A stretch of DNA of 64,000 nt from Planktothrix tepida PCC 9214 (GTDB lineage: Bacteria; Cyanobacteriota; Cyanobacteriia; Cyanobacteriales; Microcoleaceae). The stretch covers positions 858,235 through 922,234 of the forward strand of contig NZ_LN889782.1 of the NCBI RefSeq assembly GCF_900009145.1, in the 5' to 3' direction. Within the stretch, counting starts at the first letter, position 1, and every line of letters starts with the position of its first letter. The notes beneath the pieces are model-generated. The model did not search any database, was not told where the DNA came from, and saw nothing but the letters and a program-made list of their open reading frames with translations. A program made the translations under genes and the position numbers. Shown in pieces: positions 34,836 through 43,617 of this stretch.

Positions 34836-36530
34836 ATGAAAGAAGGTAATAAATTAGGTTTTTTTTCCAAATCTTTATCCCTCGAAACTTTACTAATTGC
34901 AGCAATTGTCATTAGCATTTTTATTAGAGTTCTCAACTTAGGAACCCGTGAGTTTTGGTACGACGAAGTATTATCCCTCCTCTTATCGACCGGACAGAAA
35001 AGTGCTTATGTTCCTCCCAAGGATGTCCCTGTTGTTTTAGCTAATTATACTCTACTCCTGAATTTACCACCGGAGTCTAGTTTTGATGATATTTTAAGAA
35101 CTCTAGTCAGTCTGCTCAAAGGAATTATTGCAGAACCTCATCCCTTCTTATTTTATCTCAGTCAGCATTTTTGGTTACGGTTATTTGGCAATAGCGAAAT
35201 TGCCCAACGCAGTCTTAACACATTACTGAGTCTATTCAGTATTGGTTGTGGTTATGGTTTAGGACGAACTTTGTTCGGATATCGAGGCGGTTTATTATTT
35301 GCAGCCGCCTTAGCAACGAATCCTTTCTTTTTATTCCACTCCCTGAATGTCCGAATGTATGCTCCATTAGTGTTATGGACAATTTTAAGTGCTTGGGCTT
35401 TAATTCAGTTAATGGGTGTGGATAAGATTAATCCTCAAAGCTTTCCAATTAATACTAAAGCTTCCCTGCAATGGAAAGGACAACTGTTTTGGACTGGGGT
35501 ATTAATCGCTTCTGTTGTGGCTGGATGTTTAACGTTTTATTTATTTGCTTATTGGGTCATCACTTTAGCCGCTTTAGTCTTATACTTAGATCGACATCAC
35601 TGGTGGCAACACGCTTTACGTTTAGGAACTGGAGTATTAATTACAGTTCCTTGGGTGTTATGGGGAACTCGTCAACAATTACGGAATGCTGACTTAGGAC
35701 GGTTTAGCACTCCTCCAGGTTTTTTTGCCACAATGGTACAGCATTTTCAAGATGTTGCTTATCTTTTAGGGGTGCAATTAGGGGTAGGAGATTGGATTAC
35801 CAGTATTCCGGTTTGGGTTGCAGTAAGTACGGGTGTTTTCTGGATTATTGTTTTTACAATTGGCAGTATTCGCCTGTGGAAACTGGGAGAACATCGACGC
35901 TTAGGGACAATATTAATTTTAGGAATCTTCCCTCTATTCTTGGCGTTACTCGCTGATATTGTTGGTAAAAAATTTACAATTGGGTTTGGTTGGGGAAGAA
36001 GTTTGATGATTATTCTTCCGGGTTGCTTATTATTGATTACGTTATTGATTCAAGGCATCAAAAAAGAACCGTTATATCGTCTGACAGCAACGGGTTTAAT
36101 TCTGGTTTATTTAACGATTAGTATTGCTGACTATAGTTTAAGATCTCGGCAAATGTTTCATCAAATTTCTGATATTATTGCCAGTGAACCTACTACTCCT
36201 ACCTTAATTGTCATGAATTCTAAAGCGTGGGGTCATGTTAACCGTTTAGCTTATTATATTTCTCCTGCATATCCCGTATCTTTATTGGCTCAAGAGTCTG
36301 CTAAACTGGCTCCTGCTTTGAAAAAATTGTTAACGTCTCAAACCTTACCTTATGGAAGAATTATTGAGTTAGAAGTTGCTGAACCTGTTTGGTCTGAACC
36401 GACAACAGCAGCAGAACGAGAAACCCTTCAAAAGATTTTACAATCTCAATATCAGCTTAAAAATAATCAGTTACTTCAAGGAACGATGGATCTTGATGAA
36501 TTTACTGTTAATGTTTATCAACGCTCTTAA
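34836..36530 (+). CDS. GT39/ArnT-like membrane glycosyltransferase
   Basis: A 564-residue polytopic protein of the PMT_2 (GT39/GT83) group, which uses polyprenyl-phosphate sugars on the outer face of the membrane. The first periplasmic loop has the catalytic acidic pair in TREFWYDEVLSLLLS near residue 40. A second family sign is NPFFLFHSLNVRMYAPLVLW near residue 167, corresponding to the EARMY-type motif of these enzymes. About ten membrane helices are followed by a C-terminal soluble domain (about residues 430-564). Acceptor unknown. It is divergent from the GT4 gene, with no clear ribosome site before ATG 34836. Confidence 0.8.
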   Translation: MKEGNKLGFFSKSLSLETLLIAAIVISIFIRVLNLGTREFWYDEVLSLLLSTGQKSAYVPPKDVPVVLANYTLLLNLPPESSFDDILRTLVSLLKGIIAEPHPFLFYLSQHFWLRLFGNSEIAQRSLNTLLSLFSIGCGYGLGRTLFGYRGGLLFAAALATNPFFLFHSLNVRMYAPLVLWTILSAWALIQLMGVDKINPQSFPINTKASLQWKGQLFWTGVLIASVVAGCLTFYLFAYWVITLAALVLYLDRHHWWQHALRLGTGVLITVPWVLWGTRQQLRNADLGRFSTPPGFFATMVQHFQDVAYLLGVQLGVGDWITSIPVWVAVSTGVFWIIVFTIGSIRLWKLGEHRRLGTILILGIFPLFLALLADIVGKKFTIGFGWGRSLMIILPGCLLLITLLIQGIKKEPLYRLTATGLILVYLTISIADYSLRSRQMFHQISDIIASEPTTPTLIVMNSKAWGHVNRLAYYISPAYPVSLLAQESAKLAPALKKLLTSQTLPYGRIIELEVAEPVWSEPTTAAERETLQKILQSQYQLKNNQLLQGTMDLDEFTVNVYQRS

Positions 36531-36543
36531 TGTTTTAAGTTAA

Positions 36544-37623
36544 ATATGGGAAAAATTTACACTTCATTTTATAGAGCCTACCTACTTAGAAGGAGGTCTT
36601 AATTTCTTTTGTTTAATGGGAGAACAGGGGGTACATATTTTCCTAATTGCAAGTGGGTTTGGACTGGCGACCTCTTGGTGGAAAATTTACCAAAAAAATC
36701 AAAAAAATCCCAATATTATAGCATTAATACCCTTTTGGAAACGGCGATTATTCAGGATTTTTCCTCTGTATTGGATGGCTCATGGTTTAGCTTTATTGAT
36801 CTATTGGATTAACCCTAAATGGGTTCCTTTTGGTCAAGAAGTTTGGACTCAAGGAGGATTAACTATTGCAGCAGCTATTTTCGCCAGTTTAACAACCTTG
36901 AGAAATTTTATTATGCCTTTTTATACCTTCTTAAATGGGGCTTGGTGGTATGTGGGATTAATCGTTCAACTTTATTTTATTTTTCCATTTTTAATTCGTT
37001 GGGGGAAACGCTGGGGATGGCAAAATCTCTTAATTAGTTCGATTATTATTTCTTTACTTTATCGCGGGTTAATCGTTTTTCTTCCCCTGAGTGATAGTGT
37101 GATAGATCGATTATTGCGGGGAGCATTTTTTCCGTCTCGGTTATTTGAATTTGTTTTAGGAATAGTTTTAGCGATCGCTTTATTAGAACGAAATTCTTTA
37201 TCTGAGCCTTTATTGAACTGGAGTCGAAATCTACTGTTTCAACGCCGATGGTTGGGAATTTTGATCATTATTTGGGGGTTAGGATTAGCTGGTGATTGGG
37301 CATCGGAGGAAACGTTCATGGCTTTGAGAATTCATGCCGATTTTTTCCTAGGAATTGGAGAATTTTTTGCCTTATTTCAACTGCTCAATTATTTACCAGC
37401 CCTGAAACGATGGTTGAATCCCATTGGTGGTACATCCTATGGAATTTACCTAATTCACATGAACTTAGAAACCTTTTTATGGGTCGCAATGGGTTTTATC
37501 TCCTTTTATTGGTTACGGTTATTCGTGGTCATTGCGATCGCTTGTTTATTAGGAGGATTGTTTGATCTAGCTGGAAATTGGATGATTAAACAGGGGTTAA
37601 AAAATACCCCTTTATCTTCTTAA
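36544..37623 (+). pseudogene. Acyltransferase 3 family protein, N-terminally truncated
   Basis: A membrane O-acyltransferase of the OafA/acyltransferase 3 family. The first ATG in frame, 36616, begins inside the conserved motif (MGEQGVHIFLIASGFGL, equivalent to G-x-x-GVDLFFVLSGF). The frame stays open upstream to a TAA at 36541 and still reads family-like sequence there (HFIEPTYLEGGLNFF), but has no start codon. The first helix, with the catalytic His of the family, is missing; only 13 bp separate this remnant from the previous stop. Eight or more helices and the HMNLETFLWVAMGF C-terminal motif remain. The AGGAGG at 36591-36596 has no in-frame start near it. Probably inactive. If expressed, the product would start at 36616. 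Confidence 0.65.
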
Positions 37624-37644
37624 ACAGAATTGCAAAACTAACCA

Positions 37645-38850
37645 TCATTTCACTTCCGTTACCCGCCAACTCAATTTTAAATTCAGCCAGAAATTCCAAA
37701 ATGTGACAATTGCGATCGCAATAAATTTAGAGACGTAGGCATTCATCCCAAATACATTAAACAGCAGATTAACAATTAAGACATTTAAAATTAACCCCGA
37801 TAAACAAATTAAGTTAAACTTTACAAAGCGTTTAACCCGTTTTCCCATGCCTTTCTGATGGCTAGAAATATCTCCAAATGTCCAAATATCATTCCAAAGG
37901 AAATTATTCAAAATTGCCACTTCTGCGGATAAAATCGCACTGCGGGTTAATGCTAAACCGAGAACAGTATAAAGGAGATAAAACACTCCCATATCGACAA
38001 AAACACCACTAAACCCTACAATTCCAAATCGCAAAAACCGCATCACGGGCCATCGGGCAAACCGTAATTTCACTAAATGTTGTAAATATTCAATATATTG
38101 TTTCCAAGTGACTTTGCTTTCCCCTTCTAAGCGTTCTTGGAAAACATAACCGACTTCTCCCACCCAACGAATTTGACCCCGACCTAACACTTCAATCAGG
38201 ATTTTATAGCCAATAGGATCAAGGGTTTTTCCAGCGATTGCTTCCCGTCTGACCATAAAATACCCACTCATTGGATCAGACACTCGACCAATGACACCGG
38301 GTAATATAATTAATCCTAAAACCTGTGCACCTCTCGATAAAAACCGCCGAATTACGCTCCAATCACTGACGCCTCCCCCTTCAACATGGCGGCTGGCAAC
38401 GGCTAAATCTGCACCCTTTTCTATTTCTCCTAAAAGTTGTAATAAACTTTCGGGAGGATGTTGTAAATCTGCATCAATAACTCCTAAAATTTCCCCTCTT
38501 GCCACTTGCCAACCTCGGATAACGGCTGTTGATAATCCCCGTTCTTCTTGACGTCGCATTACCCGCAGTTGAGGAAATTCTGGCATTAACTCTGCTGCAA
38601 CTTTCCATGTTAAATCCGGGCTATCATCATCCACAATAATTAACTCATATTGATTCGGAATTGTTGCTTCTAATAACTGAGTTAATTGTTGAACAATAGC
38701 CCGAACATTTTCGCTTTCCTTATAAGTAGGAATGACCAAGGATAATCGAATCGCAAACTCACCTAATTCCGTTGGAATAGTGGCTTGTGTCGGAATTTGT
38801 AACGGCCCTGTTGGAACAGGAAGAAGGGTATTCATTTCAGGCAAATTCAT
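37645..38850 (-). CDS. Polyprenol-phosphate sugar synthase (GT2) fused to GtrA domain
   Basis: 401 residues in two parts. Residues about 35-265 are a GT2 enzyme like dolichol-phosphate mannose synthase: LSLVIPTYKESENV, the nucleotide site VDDDSPDLTW, the metal site DADLQHPPESL and DPMSGYFMVRR. Residues about 270-398 are a four-helix GtrA domain, which is thought to flip the lipid-linked sugar. The fusion would supply polyprenyl-phosphate sugar to outer-face enzymes such as the GT39-like protein encoded next door, a functional link that I infer. The N-terminal 34 residues are Pro/Thr-rich and poorly conserved. It is convergent with the truncated acyltransferase. Confidence 0.87.
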   Translation of the reverse strand: MNLPEMNTLLPVPTGPLQIPTQATIPTELGEFAIRLSLVIPTYKESENVRAIVQQLTQLLEATIPNQYELIIVDDDSPDLTWKVAAELMPEFPQLRVMRRQEERGLSTAVIRGWQVARGEILGVIDADLQHPPESLLQLLGEIEKGADLAVASRHVEGGGVSDWSVIRRFLSRGAQVLGLIILPGVIGRVSDPMSGYFMVRREAIAGKTLDPIGYKILIEVLGRGQIRWVGEVGYVFQERLEGESKVTWKQYIEYLQHLVKLRFARWPVMRFLRFGIVGFSGVFVDMGVFYLLYTVLGLALTRSAILSAEVAILNNFLWNDIWTFGDISSHQKGMGKRVKRFVKFNLICLSGLILNVLIVNLLFNVFGMNAYVSKFIAIAIVTFWNFWLNLKLSWRVTEVK

Positions 38851-38991
38851 CGGGTCTTACCTCATTAATGTCTGATTGAATTGAATCGATAATTAATTGG
38901 CTTTAAGAAGAAAACTAAATGATCATTAAGCTCATCCCATAATTCTCCTGACAAACTGTTCCCCGCACCCTATTTTTCCCTTAACTAAAAA

Positions 38992-39201
38992 TCACATATC
39001 ATTAAATTTGAGCCGACCTGTTTGCACATAATCAAAAACTCGATTAATCTGGTTGCGTTCAGGCTCAGTAATATCTTTATCGGATAAAATAGCAGAGGTT
39101 AACCTCAAATAGTCAGAATGACTAAGTTGACCAGAATTGATAATTCGATCCGTCATTTGAGTAATTGAGATTTTAGAGCGAGTTTGAATTGTCCAGAGCA
39201 T
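38992..39201 (-). CDS. Small conserved cyanobacterial protein
   Basis: 69 residues, mainly helical: TQMTDRIINSGQLSHSDYLR, then LTSAILSDKDITEPERNQI and NRVFDYVQTGRLKF. I recall similar short proteins of unknown function in many cyanobacteria, all with the pattern of sedentary helices separated by a 'lsxxDxxxLxxAxLsD' stretch. No signal peptide or membrane segment. It stands alone between the GT2-GtrA gene and gloB; AGAGGTAACA-type sequence precedes ATG 39201. Confidence 0.6.
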   Translation of the reverse strand: MLWTIQTRSKISITQMTDRIINSGQLSHSDYLRLTSAILSDKDITEPERNQINRVFDYVQTGRLKFNDM

Positions 39202-39332
39202 CTCAATTGTTACCTCTCTTAATTTAAGCCTTAACTCATTTTGCGAGGAGATTTGCTAAACTACTGACGCACACCCCACAGAAAATTAACTCTTCTAAAC
39301 CCTGATCAAATCATCCCAGGAGATTGCTTTTT

Positions 39333-40106
39333 ATGCAAATTGAACGAATTCCAGCCCTCTCTGATAATTATATATTTTTACTGCATGATCCCCATCGGAA
39401 TATTGCCGCCGTTGTTGACCCAGCAGAAGCCTATCCTGTTTTACAACATTTGGAGACATTAGGAGCCGAATTAGTTGCAATTTTTAACACCCACCATCAC
39501 AGTGATCACGTTGGCGGAAATACCCAACTGATCCAACACTATCCCAATCTTACAGTTTATGGGGGTGTAGAAGATCGAGGTAGAATTCCAGGCCAAAAGG
39601 TCTTTTTAAAACAAGGGGATCAGGTTCAATTTGGCGATCAAGTTGGGCATATCTTGTTTGTTCCGGGTCATACAAAAGCCCACATTGCCTATTATTTTCC
39701 GCCACAAAATGCCAATGAATTTGGGGAGTTATTTTGTGGGGATACTTTATTTGCTGGGGGATGTGGTCGTTTATTTGAAGGAACTCCTCAACAAATGGTG
39801 ACTTCCCTAACTCAATTCCGTAATTTACCCGATATGACCAGAGTATGGTGTGCCCACGAATACACCCTCAATAATTTAAAATTTGCTTTAACGGTAGATG
39901 CTGACAACTTAGAATTACACAATCGTTTCCAAGATGTCAAGTTAGCTCGCAGTCAAAATCAACCGACCATTCCCTCAAATATGGGTTTAGAAAAACGCAC
40001 TAACCCGTTTTTACGTTGGGATATTCCGAGTTTGCAAACCGCAGTCAAGAGTCATGATCCGATCCAAACCTTTGCTCGTTTGCGAGGAATGAAAGATCAA
40101 TTTTAA
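39333..40106 (+). CDS. gloB: Hydroxyacylglutathione hydrolase (glyoxalase II)
   Basis: Zinc/iron hydrolase that releases D-lactate and glutathione from S-lactoylglutathione, the second step of methylglyoxal detoxification. The metal-binding [12 protein letters not shown] is at residues about 51-62, followed by [30 protein letters not shown] and [14 protein letters not shown], the full glyoxalase II set. The C-terminal RTNPFLRWD substrate-binding part is present. ATG 39333 is chosen ten bases after AGGAG (39318-39322); a TTG nine bases earlier is less likely. Length 257, as expected. Confidence 0.95.
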   Translation: MQIERIPALSDNYIFLLHDPHRNIAAVVDPAEAYPVLQHLETLGAELVAIFNTHHHSDHVGGNTQLIQHYPNLTVYGGVEDRGRIPGQKVFLKQGDQVQFGDQVGHILFVPGHTKAHIAYYFPPQNANEFGELFCGDTLFAGGCGRLFEGTPQQMVTSLTQFRNLPDMTRVWCAHEYTLNNLKFALTVDADNLELHNRFQDVKLARSQNQPTIPSNMGLEKRTNPFLRWDIPSLQTAVKSHDPIQTFARLRGMKDQF

Positions 40107-40239
40107 AGAATATATTTTGTAGGGTGGGATAGGTCGAGTTAAGTGATCGGTTAATGCAAAAACGGATCATGGACTTGCGATCGCACCCTAATTTCGTTAA
40201 TATAGAGTGTTTGGGTTAAAAAAAATATAGGAACTGATC

Positions 40240-40698
40240 ATGGCGAAGCGTGTTCAAGTGGTTCTGACCAAAGATGTCAGTAAACTCGGAAAAAATGGGG
40301 ATCTCGTAGAAGTGGCCCCTGGTTATGCTCGTAACTATTTACTACCTCAGAGTATTGCAGTTCGGGCGACCCCCGGCATTCTGAGACAGGTAGAACGTCG
40401 TCGGGAAGAAGAACGTCAACGGCAACTGGAACTTAAACAACAAGCGGAAGCTCAGAAAAAAGCCCTGGAAGCGGTGGGTGTATTCAAAATTGCCAAACAA
40501 GTTGGGGAAGAAAATGCAATTTTTGGAACCGTTACTGACCGTGAATTAGCAGAATTAATTCAACAAACTATCGGTCAAGAAGTTGATCGTCGGGAAATTA
40601 CACTCCCGACTATCAGCAAATTAGGAACCTACAAAGCTCATATTAAGTTACATTCTGAAGTAACGGCTGATGTAGACGTTGAAGTTGTTTCTCTGTAA
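40240..40698 (+). CDS. rplI: 50S ribosomal protein L9
   Basis: 152 residues. The N-terminal RNA-binding domain ([20 protein letters not shown] then [13 protein letters not shown]) carries the L9 signature, a long charged central helix follows ([15 protein letters not shown]), and the C-terminal domain ends [18 protein letters not shown]. It binds 23S rRNA and supports reading-frame fidelity. A hairpin with U-tract at 40744-40774 ends the transcript. rplI often lies directly before dnaB in bacteria; here a two-gene insertion on the other strand separates them. Confidence 0.97.
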   Translation: MAKRVQVVLTKDVSKLGKNGDLVEVAPGYARNYLLPQSIAVRATPGILRQVERRREEERQRQLELKQQAEAQKKALEAVGVFKIAKQVGEENAIFGTVTDRELAELIQQTIGQEVDRREITLPTISKLGTYKAHIKLHSEVTADVDVEVVSL

Positions 40699-40743
40699 AT
40701 TTTTATTGGAATCAATTTAACCGATTTTAACAGGTTTCCCCCA

Positions 40744-40774
40744 TAAGCCCTAACTTCAATTCAGGGCTTATTTT
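40744..40774 (+). terminator. Intrinsic terminator of rplI
   Basis: TAAGCCCT (40744-40751) pairs perfectly with AGGGCTTA (40763-40770), with an eleven-base loop and TTTT directly after. It lies 46 bp after the rplI stop and also faces the convergent TOPRIM-like gene. Confidence 0.8.
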
Positions 40775-40791
40775 CATTGTATAGTTAAAAT

Positions 40792-41919
40792 TCAAACACG
40801 GATTGGGCTGTGAGCAATACAAAAATCTACTACGACCTGGCCAATTTTTTCCCATTCTGGCTTAATATCATTGTTAAATTCTTTAGCAATTTTATGAGGT
40901 TCTATTTTTTCCAAATATTTAATAGTATTATCAAGCGTATTTTTTCCAAATCCTAATGAAATTTGACATTGACAATTGCTTTTAGTCTTATTACATTTCC
41001 AATCAGCTAGACAATCATCATCTATACATTTTAAAATTCTATTGATTTCCAAAACATGACTTTCCCAAAATAATTTATCCTTGGGGTTCGTAGAATCAAA
41101 TATTTTATACATTAACGTTCCTTCTTTTATATCTAAAAAATGTTTGATCTGATTTCCCCTAATTTGTTGAAGTTTCTCAATTCTTTTAAGTGCCTCTTCT
41201 CGTTGTTTATCACCTGAGCAAATTCCAAGTAAAATTGAATTAGGGATTAAATTCTCAATTTCGTGTACATCTAGGATCAAAACTTTTGTCCTGAAAAACT
41301 GTGAGCTTTGATTTTTATTTTGATCAATTTGTGCTGCGGTACTCCCTAGCTTTCCTTCAGGAGCAATTCGATCACTATCTAAAATACACAGACAGAAATA
41401 CTTTGTTGTTTTTTGAATATTATCATATTCAGTATCAATTGTATTACCCCCACCACCTCTAGGTTCGTACTCTAACTTAATATTAGCGTTTTTCCATATT
41501 AGATAAACTCTAGCTATAGTTTGATAAAAAGAAGTATCACTGCTATTTTCACAAAGAAGTATTGTTTTCTGTATTGACTGGGTATTTTCAAAAAATTTTA
41601 AAGGAACTTGAATAACTTCTTGATCGGATAAAGAACTTAATGCTGGTTCTAAAAGATCAGTAATTTCAATGTATCTTGTTACAACAGAAAGATAGGATCT
41701 CAACTCAGAAAATTTATTGTAGAGCATAGTATAAATAGCTCGTGTCGTTTTAGATAAGTCTTGACATTGGGTAATTATTTTTAAAGTTTCCCTATCTGAA
41801 ATTACTAAATGTTTACCTTCTCGAACCGCATTTGCTAAATTTTCTAAAGCTGGAATAGTTTCTGGTTCATCCCAAATATTATTGTTATCAAAAACAGATT
41901 TATGAATATTAATCAGCAT
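40792..41919 (-). CDS. TOPRIM-like putative nuclease, partner of the AAA ATPase
   Basis: 375 residues that I do not recognise by exact name. The middle has a TOPRIM-like pattern: TILLCENSSDTSFYQ with Glu124 and Asp128, a Gly-rich turn PRGGGGNT, then LCILDSDRIAPEG with Asp181 and Asp183, and VLILDVHEIENLIP with Glu220 and Glu222. This order (E, DxD, then EIEN) is that of DUF4435/OLD-type nucleases such as AriB of PARIS. The C-terminal part has five Cys (298, 303, 309, 316, 318), a possible metal site. ATG 41919 follows the AAA gene stop without a gap, so translation is coupled. Role in defence against phage or plasmids is inferred. Confidence 0.6.
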   Translation of the reverse strand: MLINIHKSVFDNNNIWDEPETIPALENLANAVREGKHLVISDRETLKIITQCQDLSKTTRAIYTMLYNKFSELRSYLSVVTRYIEITDLLEPALSSLSDQEVIQVPLKFFENTQSIQKTILLCENSSDTSFYQTIARVYLIWKNANIKLEYEPRGGGGNTIDTEYDNIQKTTKYFCLCILDSDRIAPEGKLGSTAAQIDQNKNQSSQFFRTKVLILDVHEIENLIPNSILLGICSGDKQREEALKRIEKLQQIRGNQIKHFLDIKEGTLMYKIFDSTNPKDKLFWESHVLEINRILKCIDDDCLADWKCNKTKSNCQCQISLGFGKNTLDNTIKYLEKIEPHKIAKEFNNDIKPEWEKIGQVVVDFCIAHSPIRV

Positions 41920-43482
41920 CTATACAAGCTCCATTTCAAAGAAGCCTAATGGCCAATTCTCTAAATATCCTTCACTATCAAATTGAGAAGTCCTAACTTG
42001 TATTTCTCCAGATTCTTCGGAAGGTTCAAACAAAACAATATTAATATCATCAGGAGAGATTTTTTTCTCAGCTACTAAATGTCCCAGTCGATTGACTAAT
42101 ACTTCACTGTGGGTTTCAATCACTAAACGTAAATCAATATCATTGTTTTTCGCTGTGTTAATTGCTGTAACGAAGGCATCTGTTAAAGTTCCTTGTAGAC
42201 GAGGATGAAGATGTAACTCAGGTTGTTCAATGGCATAAGTTACTATTTCTGTTACTTCATTAAGAGACTTAGGTATTAATTGAGTTTTAGATTTTGGAAA
42301 TACGCTTAATAACCATAATTGAGTAATAATCGGAAGAACTTGTGAAAAACCAAACCCAGTATCAGCAATATTGAGATATTCATTAAAATCCTTATATTTG
42401 ATCATCAAAGAAATGTTTCCAAGGCTAGTTTGAATTGAAGGTTCAAAACCAAAGTTTTCTAAAGTCCATTCTGAAAAAGTTTGTCTCTGTTTATCAGTTA
42501 GATTTCGTAAAAAAATTGCTAGATTTTTTCCTTGATGATCAACTTGATCATCTGCTAAATCTTGGTGTGGATAAGATCGTTCTGCTGTTGCCCGCACTGG
42601 CCCAATATAACTCATTTGCTCTGATAAGTTAGTTAAAGTTTCGTCACAATTTTTAAGAATTATAGGAAGGGCATTAGCAATGATTAGATCTCTTAATTGT
42701 TTAAAATCTTCAGTCTCAATTGTCCATTGTCTAGTTTCTTGTTTCCAATTTTTAGCAAACAAGTTATGGTTCTGAATATAATTTAATAAATTTTCTGAAC
42801 TGTCTAAAGCAAAATATTGAAAAAATTGATATATAATAGTAGGTTCATTGGTTGGAAGAAGATATTTATTTATATGTTTAGCTAAAGCATTAAATAAACC
42901 TGTAAATGATACAGAATTTAAAAAAATTAAAAACAAATTGTTTGATTTATTGTATAGATTTTCATCAGTTTCTTCACTAATTATTGGCAATAATGAATGA
43001 CTATAAATTTTTTGATCACTATATTTATAGCCAAAATCCAAAATATTCAGGGAATTCACATAAAACTTAGTAACATATTGATTTTCGTCAAACTCTAATT
43101 CAATTTGTGAATCTTCAAACTTTAAATCTATTTTGCTAGTTCTAGTTGTCTGTTTTTCTTTATATTCTGTTACCTGAATTGTTAAGTATATATTAATTAA
43201 ATTATTACTGAGATTAATTAATCTAAACTTGAAAGAGAAAGCAATATTATTATCAGAATTCTTCTTGTGAGCATCATGAAAACTTCCAAAATCTACGAAA
43301 TCACCTGACCACAATATAGGGCCAGTTGTTCTCGACTCTATACTTTGCTTTAAAAGAGGAAAAATACGCAAAAAGCTACTTTTCCCCGAACTGTTTTGTC
43401 CAAGAAGAACTGTTAAAGGCTTGATTTTGATATCACCAGTATCAGATAAACAGCGTAATCTTTCAACTCTAATAGAATCCAT
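41920..43482 (-). CDS. AAA family ATPase, DUF3696/OLD-like
   Basis: A 520-residue ABC/SMC-type ATPase. Walker A LLGQNSSGKSSFLRIFPLL is at residues 26-44 (GQNSSGKS 28-35). The C-terminal lobe has AIEQPELHLHPRLQGTL near residue 416 (Walker B with the ABC-like EPELHLHP pattern) and the switch His in LVIETHSEVLVNRLGHL near 452; a final part resembles DUF3696 (DINIVLFEPSEESGEIQV). The middle (about 60-340) is a divergent, mostly helical insertion. There is no TOPRIM domain in this protein; that activity would come from the downstream gene. Such ATPases act as sensors or regulators in OLD, Gabija, PARIS and Septu-type systems. AGGA precedes the ATG. Confidence 0.8.
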   Translation of the reverse strand: MDSIRVERLRCLSDTGDIKIKPLTVLLGQNSSGKSSFLRIFPLLKQSIESRTTGPILWSGDFVDFGSFHDAHKKNSDNNIAFSFKFRLINLSNNLINIYLTIQVTEYKEKQTTRTSKIDLKFEDSQIELEFDENQYVTKFYVNSLNILDFGYKYSDQKIYSHSLLPIISEETDENLYNKSNNLFLIFLNSVSFTGLFNALAKHINKYLLPTNEPTIIYQFFQYFALDSSENLLNYIQNHNLFAKNWKQETRQWTIETEDFKQLRDLIIANALPIILKNCDETLTNLSEQMSYIGPVRATAERSYPHQDLADDQVDHQGKNLAIFLRNLTDKQRQTFSEWTLENFGFEPSIQTSLGNISLMIKYKDFNEYLNIADTGFGFSQVLPIITQLWLLSVFPKSKTQLIPKSLNEVTEIVTYAIEQPELHLHPRLQGTLTDAFVTAINTAKNNDIDLRLVIETHSEVLVNRLGHLVAEKKISPDDINIVLFEPSEESGEIQVRTSQFDSEGYLENWPLGFFEMELV

Positions 43483-43617
43483 AAATCCTACCTAATCTAA
43501 TTACTCTTTCAAAACCATTACCAGATGGACTATCTAACCATTGTTTAAAATCACTAACTATTCTATAATAGAGTTTAACACAAAATGGTCTAATCGGCTT
43601 ATTAACTAACTCATCCG
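43469..43617 (-). pseudogene. Possible 3' remnant of a gene upstream of the AAA ATPase
   Basis: An open frame without start codon reads in from the dnaB side and ends at TAG 43469-43471, overlapping the AAA start by 14 bases as in coupled genes. Its product is protein-like (YYRIVSDFKQWLDSPSGNG, then FERVIRLGRIYGFY). I do not recognise the family. It could be the end of a first operon gene that was cut when the module landed next to dnaB. Chance cannot be excluded for about 45 codons. Confidence 0.35.

Noticed and set aside
36609..37565. Alternative plus-strand ORFs overlapping the acyltransferase
   Set aside because: Wrong frame; the acyltransferase frame has the membrane helices and family motifs.
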